Assembly (NCBI GenBank): GCA_016165875.1
Contig: JABBOT010000017.1
Span: forward strand, 1,938,186 to 2,002,185
Reading direction: 5' to 3'
Length of the DNA: 64,000 nt
DNA from: Acanthopleura granulata
Taxonomy: Eukaryota; Mollusca; Polyplacophora; Chitonida; Chitonidae
Of this stretch, positions 31,306 to 42,800 are shown one piece after another (the stretch's first letter is position 1; every line of letters begins with the position of its first letter). The notes under the pieces are model-generated. The model was not told the DNA's origin, ran no database searches, and saw only the letters and a program-made list of their open reading frames with translations. The position numbers and the translations under genes are program-made.

Positions 31306-32310
31306 GGCTACATTTTGTGAATAATGAAACATGCTCAGATGTCTTATATATACGGAAATGCATAGAGCGTAGCGGGCGTGACCACTTAAAAATGGGAATG
31401 ATCCCGTACTGTGTGAGTGTGTATGATGGAGTTGATATGAGAAAAAAATTACTCTTTAGAACCACAGAAAAGTTGGCATGACGGCATTCGAGCCACACGT
31501 TATCAATATTATCTCTGAAACCCACCGTACAATCAAAGCGTATGACTGCATTTCATTTGGTGAAAAAAAAAAGAAATAAAAAATCAGGCATTATTTTGAG
31601 ATACAGCTTTTAATGGTCTTTTTAATCACTATTACATCATTTTTTCTCAGTTTGTCTCTTTAAAGCACTTGTATTTCAAAGGCTGGCTGGATAATTGGTC
31701 CACGACGCTCGTTTGGCCAACATTCGTCGAAGACTAGCTAATCGTCCACAGATACAGCGTGCATGTCTGCATGTCATTTGCACCTGAGAATGTTGTGCAC
31801 TAACTTTGCCAAAGGTCACTAGTTTGTTTCGGCGACTCCAATTTCCTCCTGTTACATGTATTACACTCACCGACATGATATATAACTGAACATGGTGTTA
31901 AATAATGATCAAGCAATATTATGTATAGCTTAAAATGTATCTGCATGCATGTAACCGGAATATAGTTATACCGCCATACAAAAGTTGCACACCCGTGTTT
32001 TTTTATTTTTACTTTTTAAAGCAATAGTTATGCCCTGGTCAACATTCACAAAAAGGGTTCATATCATCAGGTGACTAAATCAATGCCTTTTATTATTGAT
32101 CTTTTTTTTTTCAAGGATATTTGTACGTGACAGTTTAGAACTATATGTAAATGTCACAATACTGAAGATCGCACCTTGGGAAGCTATTGACCTAGAAAGT
32201 CGTCTACAATTGTCCAGTTTGTCATGCTCGTGCGGAGGTCATGACGTTAATTTGGAAACTGATACACCCGATGTGAACATCTGGAATGTCGCCATGTGCT
32301 TGAGGTGGCT
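31306..32310. other. Intergenic, upstream of the ShKT/discoidin gene
   Basis: No recognisable coding sequence. Probably includes the distal promoter of the gene whose TATA box is at 32315. Confidence 0.4.
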
Positions 32311-32314
32311 CGGG

Positions 32315-32320
32315 TATAAA
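32315..32320 (+). promoter_or_regulatory. Probable TATA box of the ShKT/discoidin gene
   Basis: GGGTATAAAGTCC in a GC-richer context, about 80 bases before a clean splice donor (GGAAAG|GTAAGT at 32402). Transcription would start near 32345-32350. Confidence 0.5.
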
Positions 32321-32344
32321 GTCCGCTAGTAAACGTAAAATCCG

Positions 32345-32401
32345 TCTTTGTGATAGCAATATTTAACTATTCCCGAGCTCCAACGCAACAAGAGAGGAAA
32401 G
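32345..32401 (+). other. Probable 5' UTR exon
   Basis: Non-coding first exon inferred from the TATA box ~30 bases upstream and a strong donor after 32401. It would splice to the acceptor ATCCTAG|GCTCTG at 33505. The start position is estimated. Confidence 0.45.
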
Positions 32402-33504
32402 GTAAGTTCACTTGTCAACTTAAATATTGACAGAAGCCAATGACCGAGGAAGCCGAGGAAGTCCTTTGCTGGTACACATTAGTATGGTCCAAAACACCCG
32501 CCTGACAATGTAAACATTAGACAGGCTTTAATTGCGTGAAAAGTCTAAAAGATAAGACATAGCAAGATGTCTGTTACAGCGATGTTTTATGTGCTCATTT
32601 CGTTTTCATGTGTTCTTTTCCTTTAGGCGATTCATGCTTGTTCCTAACGCTCCTAAGTCGGAACCCATGACTCCATTTTTGGCCAGAAATTGTCACAGTA
32701 CAGGAGATTAATAATGACGAAAAATGAAAAAAAAGATTTCTCAAATATTATGGGGAACAAGGGATCAAGGGTCATGGACCTTAAACATATTAAAAGTGAA
32801 GTGCTCCTGTTCTATTTTTAGCTTTACTTAACCGAATGATGTTCCTGTGTATATATATATATAAAAAATAATGCGTCTTGTGAGTAATTTTACGTGTAGA
32901 AAAAAAAATATATTGCTACACCAAAAATTACGAGAGGAAAATCACACATTGCTTATCTGTCCTTGAATATCGGTAGTGTGCCAAATATGTGTGACGTAAT
33001 TGGCATTTCCGGTTGTCAGGCTCAGTGTTTTAATCTGTATACCGGATCAAAATATGTCTCTCAAAATAACTAGAGAACAATTCAAAGTGCTTATTCGGTT
33101 CGAAATGGTCACGTCGCATGCAATTATCTATTTTCGCCGCAATTATCTATTTTCCAATGGGATGGCATGAAAATTAGGCCTAATTCGGTGTGCGATTAGC
33201 ACAGCAGATTGCTGCACAAAGCGATATTCCGTATTTGACGTTATACCCGAGGGGGACGTCAAAGGTAGAAAAGCGTGTAGAGAATACCAACATTGAAAGA
33301 ATCCAAGCCTATCGGTCTTGAAAAAATATATTACTACATCTGACGATGTTTATTCTTTAGATCACTTCGTCACAATGTTTTAGATACCTCTGGGACATAT
33401 TGTGCCAACATTGCGGAAAAAATTGATCAATTCGGACTGCTTTGGAAACGCATATTTCGAAAATGGTTATAATTTAATATTTCTTGGCATTAATTTTATC
33501 CTAG

Positions 33505-33805
33505 GCTCTGAGATCCGGTGAAGATGTGTCCATCATGATCAAAAGTTTTCTCACAAAAAGCAGGGTCTTTGCATTTTTGGTTTTAGTCCTACACTCCAGT
33601 ATTCTCGAGATGCAGCTTGGTTGGGGACTTACCCTGCTCCTCGTGTTCGCCATTCTAGCGACACCTATCCTCGCTAAAAAGAACTCTTCATCTGGCTCTG
33701 GATCAAGACAGAAAGTAGAAAGACGGCGTGGTAAAGGGTCGTCAGAATCGGGGAGCAGAGAAATACGGAAGCCTGAAATCAATGTTCAGGGACGATCCAT
33801 TACAG
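33505..33805 (+). CDS. Exon with start codon(s) and signal peptide
   Basis: Three ATGs. 33524 opens a four-codon uORF whose TGA overlaps the ATG at 33535 (ATGA). 33535 reads MIKSFLTKSRVFAFLVLVLH. 33610 reads MQLGWGLTLLLVFAILATPI followed by LAKK, a textbook signal peptide. Either of the last two could be the true start. The mature part is basic and Ser/Gly-rich. Donor ATTACAG|GTAAGG, phase 1. Confidence 0.75.
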
Positions 33806-36800
33806 GTAAGGTGAGGTAAAGAGAGATGTGGCCAAGAAATCATGACAGTGATGTGAGTATGAGTACAACCGCAAATTGAAAACTGTATGTGAATATATCT
33901 CAACTTTTTGTTTAGGTTTTTTTCACAGGATTAAATGTTTGGACCGTAAGATCAGAAACCGTAAACGTGGTTTGCAAGGTTTCTGTCTTTGCAATAATGG
34001 TGAACCCTTCACGCCCAAGATAATTAAGGCCAAATATGCGCATCCCGTCCTTTTGCTCTTTCGTATATTTGCGATGACGTTATGTGCGCAAAGTGACAAC
34101 GTACAACACTCAAATAGGCTAGTACAAGTGAACAATGCTCAACAGAGGAGTGTTTGACTTGACTTGCCAAAAATGTTAAACCAGGGATAAGGGTGATACG
34201 AGCTATTCGCTGAGGAAAACGCCTCTCGTATCCGTTTACTCAAGTCATGTTTTGGCTCACAGGTTCTTCAAACAACTCACAGCGTCGTCAGAAATGTCAT
34301 TTCTGAATATGACAGAAGGGACGTGGCCGTTCATTGGTCACATTTTCCCCTCGCGTTAAGGGGATAGTACGCTTCAAAGCACACACTGAGGATTTTGCCT
34401 CTAGAGAAAAACATTAAACAGGAGAGATATTTTTCTCAAGACATTAAGAGGTGAAAAACTCGCATACTTGAGTGAAATTCTTACTAAACGGACAGGACGG
34501 GTGTTTTTAAGAAGATACGCTTGGCAAAAAGATAACTCTTGTTGACATTAAATAACAGATTACCGTGCCTGTCTCGCCTGGACCCAGAGGGACAAATGGT
34601 ACCCCTTTCCTTCAGGAACGTCTTAAGTTCCCAAACAAACAGATCCTTAATTTTCTCCATCGTTCATCTAATCTGAAGAACTTTTTGTAAATGTACTTTT
34701 AAACGCCCAAATGCAATCCTAGCAATGTGCTTAACATTTCTGACAAGGCACATGGTACAGTACCTCCAGCGATAAAAGAGTTCGTACAGTACCTCCATCG
34801 ATGCACCTTTCGTAATGTCCGTCGCCGAATGCACTGGTACGTGTTTGACAGAGTGAGAGAGAGTCATTCCACAAATACTGGTAAAATTATTTGTAAAATT
34901 TCTCCATAGTTTCTGCCCTATGGCGCTAATCAAGACTTCTTGCTTAAAATGCAAAAGATCACCAGGGCGGACAAATTAAGGTATCGCGGAGAGAAGTTTT
35001 GCCGATAGTAGGAGATATGGTACCGACCATGGCGCGATTTATCGTTGGATGTCGGATGTTTGAACTGTTCTTTTTCAGCCCAGAGATTTGTATAAGTATA
35101 ACACGCGGTTTACAAGGTACAAATCGCATAATTATTTATCTTCATTACCCTTTCATGGACGACATTGTTGAAGAAGTTAATCGTAATTATGCAAAACCTG
35201 ACTCAAAGTAGTGTTGGTACTTGTTCTGAATAAGGGCACACAATGAATTTCCACACAAACTTCTGGGCCCATCTTTAAGCCCTATTTCAGGCAAATCCAC
35301 TACCGACCAGAGTGGAAGAATAACACTGCATAACGGTCAAATTGCTCTTCCTGATAGGTTAACGAGAATGTGGAAGATTGATTATAGATCGGTCATTACC
35401 TCAAAAAATCAATGATACGGCTTTGGTGAAACCGTCGGTTCACGTCTGTTGTTTTCTTTTTTTTTTGTCGCACAGACACCTCCAAGCCTTGTGTAGATTC
35501 GCTGGCGGCATGTCGAATCTACTTAATAAGAGGACTATGTCGCTTCGACGCTTATGCCCGGATATGTCCCAAGTCTTGCAACAAGTGCAGACCAGATGGT
35601 AATTCGGAGACAGGTAGGCCTGTCCTCTCGTTGCATTCTAATTGTATTGTAAGCTTTGATATCAATCAACTAGATCTGACAAAGAATAAGGGTTCTAATG
35701 TAATACTAAAGCAGAAATTGTCCATGTAATGTAATGTAAACACCCCCTACTCCCCAACCACCCCCTCGTGCCGGAATGCAAACTGGAGCATCTGTCGAGA
35801 GACATGTCCCGCGACAAACTAGGATAAATTTGCTAAAATCCAGATTCCGTATCCAATACCGTGATCAGTCACTCCATCTTATGACGTCAAAGTTAACTGG
35901 AAACTCTCTGTCCGGTTTCCTCCCACCATAATGATGGCTGCCATCGTATAAATGAAATATTCTTAAGTATGACGTTAAATATCAGTCAAATAAATAAATA
36001 AAGACAACTACAAACTAGCAAAAGAAACATAACTAACGCATTAAATTTTATGAAGGAACATTTTTACACGGGCTGAAATTCATCTATGTTAGACTTGTCA
36101 TGGAATAGAATTCATACGATATATGGCCTGGTTTGTGTTCCTAGGTTATGGACAGATATAACCAACGTTATATTAAATAGGTGAAAAAGTACTGGGAATG
36201 GTTGTGTTGTGAATGCTATTGGCGTTATGGACGAGTTTTTGTGTTGATGTATAGCTTACTTACGTGTGATTTTCAGTTTACATGTTGAATGAACTTGCGC
36301 CCAGTTTGATGTCTTTTTACGGATCGTAGTGAGGACATATACTCAAAAGGGTACACCTACAAACTGCTTTTACTGGGTTGTACTGAGTACATGCTTCGAT
36401 TCCTGTCGATATATATGATGGCATATTGACGATGCAACTGGTTTGTTTTCACTTTTTAGCTTTACCTGACAAATTGGTCATGAAGGAAGGTAACGAGAAG
36501 AAAGGTAAACAAGACAAAATGCAGCAAAAAGACTCAAACGCCTCTCAGGGTGTTAGTGCTGAATCGAACAAAGGCAAATTTAAAGGTCAAAGGCCATGGT
36601 CTCATGAGAAAGGCGTTGGTCAAGAATCAGGTAAAGAGGGAAATGTGGAAAAATCTATGCCAACATTCGGCGAACGAGTTAAAGGACTATTGAAATCACG
36701 ATTATACGAAAACGAAAAAAGTGAAGAATTAAAGGAGGGCGACGAAAGCAAACAAGTTTTCTGGCGACAGAAAGTACGTAGGCTGGTTCCGTGAACGAGG

Positions 36801-39800
36801 TACAAAACCAGGGGATGCATTGAAAAACTCACAATCAGTTAAAAGGCATGAGGAACGTGAATCTAGTGAAAGAGAGGTCAGTAATGTTTCACGCGAAAGA
36901 GGGTCTAAACCAGGCTCTAGCAAAAGAGGTGTTAAGCCCCATTCAGGCGAAAAGAAACGTGAACATGGGTCAGGCGAAAGAGGTATTAAGTTTGCCCTGA
37001 GTGAAAATGACAAGAGTGACGGCAAAGGAAATAAAAATGTTTCTGGCGTAAAAAAGTATATAGACTGGTTTCGTGGGCGAGGGACAAAGACGAGTAAAGA
37101 AGAAAGTAAACCAGTTCCCAACGACAGGGATGGTACACTGAATTCTGATGGAAAGAGAAATAAAGAGAACTCTGGCGAAAGAGGAACTAGACACGAGTCA
37201 CATGAAAGAGTAGCTAAGCACGATTCACACGAAACAGGAACTAAACACAGTTCAAGTGCAAAGGGCATTAAGCCAGGTTCAGTTGGAGCAGTTAAGAGCG
37301 ATGGTAAAGGAAGACAGCTGGTAGACGGGGTCAGACGATACATAGATTGGTTTAGTGGACAACAGGCACAATCTGAATCCAGTAAAGTAGAAAGTACTAG
37401 TACTCAAGTGTTAAATGAAAGAGCCAGCAACCCAACCTCTGGTGAGAAAAGTCTGAAATCGAAATCAGCTGAAAGAGGAATTAAACCCGTTTCAGCCGAA
37501 AGAGAAATTAATGCTGGTCCAGGCGAACCACAGATTTCACAGCTCTCTGATGAAGAAAATAAGAATAAAGGTATAGGAAGTAAAATTGTTTCTGGAGCAA
37601 GAAAATATATAGACTGGTTCCGTGGAAAAGAGGGAAAATCTGAAGAAGAAGCCAATTCAGTTGCAAGCCACGAAAAAATCACAGCAGGATCTGGTACAAC
37701 GGTATTGAAAACGGAAAGAAACGAAAAAGAAATTAAACTTGGTTCAGGCGAAAGAGGTATTAAATCAGTCCCGAGTGAAAATGATAAGGATGACGGCAAA
37801 GGAAATAAAATTGTATCTGGCTTAAAAAAGTATATAGACTGGTTCCGTGGTCGAGGGACAAAATCTGAATTAGAAGCTAACTCAGTTGGAAGTCAAGAAG
37901 GAATGATTGCAGAATCTGGTAGAATGGTAAAGGAAACGGAAAGAAGAGAAAAACAAATTAAACTCGGTTCAGGCAAAAGAGGAATTATACCTCCGGCTGA
38001 GGAAGCAGACAGGAATGAAGGTAAAGGAGGACACATAGTGCCCGGTGTAAGAAGATACGTTGACTGGTTCAGAGGGCGAGACTCAAAAACGGAATCAACT
38101 GAAGGAAAAACAAAACTAGAATCAGATGGAAGAATCATAAATTCTGCTTCAGGAGAAATGAAGAGTACCTTTCGCGAAAGAGGAGCCAGTTCAGGTGAAA
38201 CCCAGGTGATACCTGTCTCCGATACAGAAAATAAGGATTTGGGCATTGGAGGTCAAATGGTTTCCGGGGTAAAGAAATATATAGATTGGTTCCGTGGAAA
38301 AGGGACGAAATCCACAGAAAATGCAAAGGAGTCTAGTCCAGTGGCAAGCAATAAAGCAATCACAATAGACAATGAAGAAATGCTTAGCCAAAAACAAGTA
38401 ATCCAAGAAGGCAGACCATTGGAGGCAGTAGAAGTACTAAACAAAGTGCGAGAAATGCCTAGTGAAGCAGGTGATGAACATAACGAAGTGCTTAGCCAAA
38501 ACTTAGCAATGGGAGAAGAAAGTCCGATGGATACTGTAGAACCAAGCGAAGTACGAGGTGATATAACCATACCGGACGAAGGCTCAGGACACCAAACAGT
38601 TTCAGGCGCTAAAAGGTATTTTGATTGGTTCCAAGAGCCAGGAAAACAAGCAGTTGAAGAATCAAGACCAGTGGAAGTTGTTGAAAAACCAGTCGAAGTA
38701 CAGGAGGGAAATGAAGACGGCATAGCAGAAAACCCGATCCCATCACGGAATGATCAAGTTGAGCAGACAACAGAATTACTAGGTGAGCTTTTAATGCTAC
38801 ATATTATATCATTAACATTTAGTAGACCACGGAAAATTATCTGCTGTTGTTGATTCGGTTACCGGCTTTGCTTGACTGACAGCCCATTCAGAATGAACAT
38901 ATTTTGAACTAAATGTCAGAAGCCTAAGTGTTGACCTATATGCTGTCAAGAAATTACAGTGTCTGATTCCTCTCAGCAGGCAAGGATAAATTACTGATTG
39001 TGTATGAGCTTAAGCCACCTCGGCTTGATTTCAGACATATACAACTGTGGTACAATGTATCATGCTTGTACATATATGAGCTTAAGCCACTTCGACTAAC
39101 TTGAGACATATTCGACTGTGATACACTGTATCATGATTGTATAAGCTTATGTCATCTTGGTGTGATTTGATACACATACAATTGTGATACACTGTATCGT
39201 GCTAGTTTCAGTCTGGAACCAATGGGATTTTCGATGTGAAGGTGATAACATTTGGACTCAAAGGCAAAGCCACCGTAATGCTGGCTGCCGTAGTAAAAAT
39301 GAAACATTCTGAAATACAGCTTAAAACAGTAGTCCAATAAATACATAAATAAATAAATAAATAAATGAATAATTATTACCGTTAAGATTTTTTTTTTTTT
39401 TTAGTTTTTATTTTACGCGCGCATTTCCATTAAGAGCTAAAACGTAAAACATTTTTCTTATTTTCATTTAAACTTGTCCGTGACATACCATCAAGGGGAG
39501 TACTTCTTGTCTTGAATAGAGATGCATAAAAATATACGCCTAAAACGGTGCGAGCGAGCAATGCATGTGCCTTGTGTATTCTTTCTCGTAGAAAGTTCAA
39601 TTTTCAAAGTTCAATAATTCTGTACTGACGCCTAAAATTGAGCAATAAACGTAATGTGTATACACATGTATTCTGCGGTGTAGTTACAGAGTCAGACTCG
39701 GACGAGGAGTATTTCAAGCAGGAAGAGTTCATTTTCCCCGAGCCCAAACCCCAACCTCTGGGCATGGAGTCAGGTATATAAGCATTGTTGCTCCTTGATC

Positions 39801-42800
39801 AGTAAGTTTTACTGAACCATTTAGTAAATTATCAACCTTGTCTCTTAGAGAAAACTAATTTCTGTGTGCATAAATTTTACTATTTCATGAAAAATTGAAA
39901 TCTTTCAATTGTACAGAAGAGCGACAAATTTCTCTAGGAATTCAAGGTTTAGATTTAAAACAGAAAAGAAAATACAGGAAACCAAATCATGTACGTGATC
40001 AACATCTTCTCTGCTGAGTAAGCGTAGGACGGATTTTAATGGACTCTAAGCAGTGAAATGGGGATACCAATGACAAATAATACTGAGTTATAGGCCCAAG
40101 AAGTAAGATATGAATACCGCCATCTGGATCTAGGCTAAGAGAAGACAACTCAGGGATGTAGCCGCTTATGTACCACAGACTATACTACTGAGCTATCTTT
40201 CTTTTTACAGCATCCAGATGTCGCTATACCTTGGGCTAGAAGTGTTGTTTATGGTTCGCGTTTTCCAAAATGCAGGAAAGAAACAAACCCTATAAAAAGT
40301 CGAGCTGGACGAGTTTTTTTACCAGTTTACATTTATTTCCATTCTAAGGTGTTATTCTCGACGAGTTGATCACGGCATCATCCCACGAGATCTCGCACGA
40401 GCCCGCAAAATCTCGCCCGAACAGCGGTAGTGCATGGAAGCCGGCTCTCAGTTTAGCCAATAACAGCTTTTTACAGGTACAGAATGCGGTATTTTCGAGT
40501 TTCTCCGTTACAATATGATACTTACTTGTCCTTTTACCATGACGTCGCCGAATTACGGCAAGTAAAGTAAAAAGAGGCGTTGAGAGAGGTGCATATCTTG
40601 ACTAAGGACCTGACTGCTCGATTTTAATCTTCTCTATTTCCTATACTAGGTGGATCTCGGTGAGGTGATGTCGGTCCACGGCCTAGGAACTCTGGGAGAC
40701 CCGGCCAACCAACACTGGACACGTGCGTATATAGTGTCCACGAGCACAGACGGACGGACATTCAGTGACCTGCTAGACACAAGGGACAACAAAACTGTGC
40801 GGGTGAGAAATCAAGCGAACCCCTAATCTAACCAAATTAGTATTTTCATCTGCAGGTTGTGCGCTTGAGGTGAGTTTGATGGTGGGGGGGTGGGGGTTCG
40901 TGTGTGCGGAGGTGGGATAGGGGTTGGAGGGGTTGGGTGGGTTAAGGTTTGTTTTATATCCAAACACATAGATTGATTTCCAGAAGTCAGAAGAGACTTG
41001 CTCAAATGTAAAGTGCTGGTGGTGACACCAGATTCTGAACGAAAGCTGATTCGCTGAACGACATTTTGCTACCTGTTTCATGGCCACAGACATTCTGACA
41101 TTTATCATTCTTTAACCTGGCTGAAACTGACATATAATAAAGCAGATTTATTACATGAAAGTTCGCAAATGCGTTTCCTGGTTTCACATGACATATTTTG
41201 ACAAACATCACCAGCAGTAGTGGTGAGTTCGTTTTCGTATACAACTGCATAACTCCTTAATTAATGAATGATGAACAAATAATTTGTGTTAACGTTCTGA
41301 CACATGTATCAAGATACATGTTTCAACCAACAAGCCTGCACTTAACATTATTCCTTCAATGAATTCAGTCAATGAATATCTCAATGTTTGTTATTTTTCT
41401 CATCAGATATTTTCTGGTAACAAGGACGGATCGTCATGGACACACCATTGCCTCCATCGTTACTATGGCAACCCTGTACAGGCACGTCACATCCGCTTTA
41501 GCCCCGTTGACTGGTCAGGGTCTCCGTCACTCCGAGTCGAGGCCTTCGGATATCGTCGTAAGTTATAGTCATTTGCAGCATTCTCGCCTTTCTGTATGTA
41601 ACATTCACTCGGGTCAGTCGGAAAATTTGTTCACCTTCAAGTTTTGTGTTAAGTGAACTTAATGCATTTCATGTTACTTTTAAAGCTTAATAGTTAAAGT
41701 TTATGGGACGTATTAAGGCGAACAAAACAAGAACGAAGTACCAGCTTAGCTAGGCAGAGCTCAAGCCACAACACAATACTCCTCATGGCGTTGGATAGTT
41801 GTTTCTGCCGGCTTCAGATTAATATTGCATTTTTTTGTTGTTTTTTTTTTTAATTTTCAGGTCATAACGATCCACTTCTTGTAAAAGGTAGGTCACCATT
41901 TTCAAACGTATTTTCAGTTTTTCTAGCAATGCAGCAACATACTTATCTTATAACCCTTACTCTTGGTTATCCTTAATAAATGACATGTTGCAGAACTTTA
42001 CGATCTGTTTTATTATCGCCCACATTGTTGTTTACGACTATAAGATGTACAGCCTAATGCTCAGTAAATGTCATACCAAACCCAGTATGACCTTTGCATT
42101 ACTATTATTAACAAGTGAATATTGGCATTACTCCGACAGCTGCTATTCGCCAAGTCTTTTGGTGAGATGCTTTATTGTTTTCCGTTCCTAAACCTCTATT
42201 GCTGTGATGGAACTTTTAAATTTTCTTGATCGCAGTCTTAGTGCTCTAATGATAAATAAACGATTACTGGTGTTTCGGCCTTAATGATGTAAATGTACTT
42301 GTATTTATTCTCGAGTACGACGTAAAAGACCAAATCCGGCCGCACGTGGAAAGATCGGCCTGCAACCTGGCCGATGGTCATGGGTTTTCCCCGGGCTCTG
42401 CTCGGTTTCCTCCCAACATAATTCTGGCAGATGTGGTATAAGTGAAATATTCTTGAATTTATTTCATTCAATCACCACCATCCACTGGTTGCTGGAAGAC
42501 TTTCCCACGGATGAAGGAATAGGAAGCCAGCATAAGCTGGGCTTGAACTCACAGATATCGCTTTGGTGAGAGGTTCCTGAGCCATTGTGCTACACTAGAA
42601 CGCTAGCCCCTGGGCCACATGTAAAACCAGTGAAATTAATAAATGAATCCATTTTTTGTGCGTTTGAGAAATCAAAACGCCAGATATAGGTAAATTTACA
42701 TGTGAATGAAAATATGACAAAATTAAGATAGCGATATAAAAGAAGACATACATATTAGTAATGTTTTCAAACGATTTTATTCAGCCTTAGAGAAGGATGC

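Noticed and set aside
34540..34954. SAP-domain gene on the minus strand
   Set aside because: Only ~20 residues (WELKTFLKERG) look SAP-like, the frame then fails, and the adjoining 96-codon frame has no recognisable domain.
35476..35613. Venom toxin gene
   Set aside because: The exon is a ShKT module, but it is embedded in a large multidomain secreted protein; ShKT is widespread outside toxins.
36426..36794. Separate gene starting in front of the repeat exon
   Set aside because: It is the 5' part of the same exon (acceptor at 36460); the apparent end comes from the one-base frameshift near 36760.
36729..38723. Long minus-strand open frames under the repeat exon
   Set aside because: Shadows of the + strand coding exon; low-complexity Ser/Pro/Leu sequence mirroring the Lys/Glu repeats.
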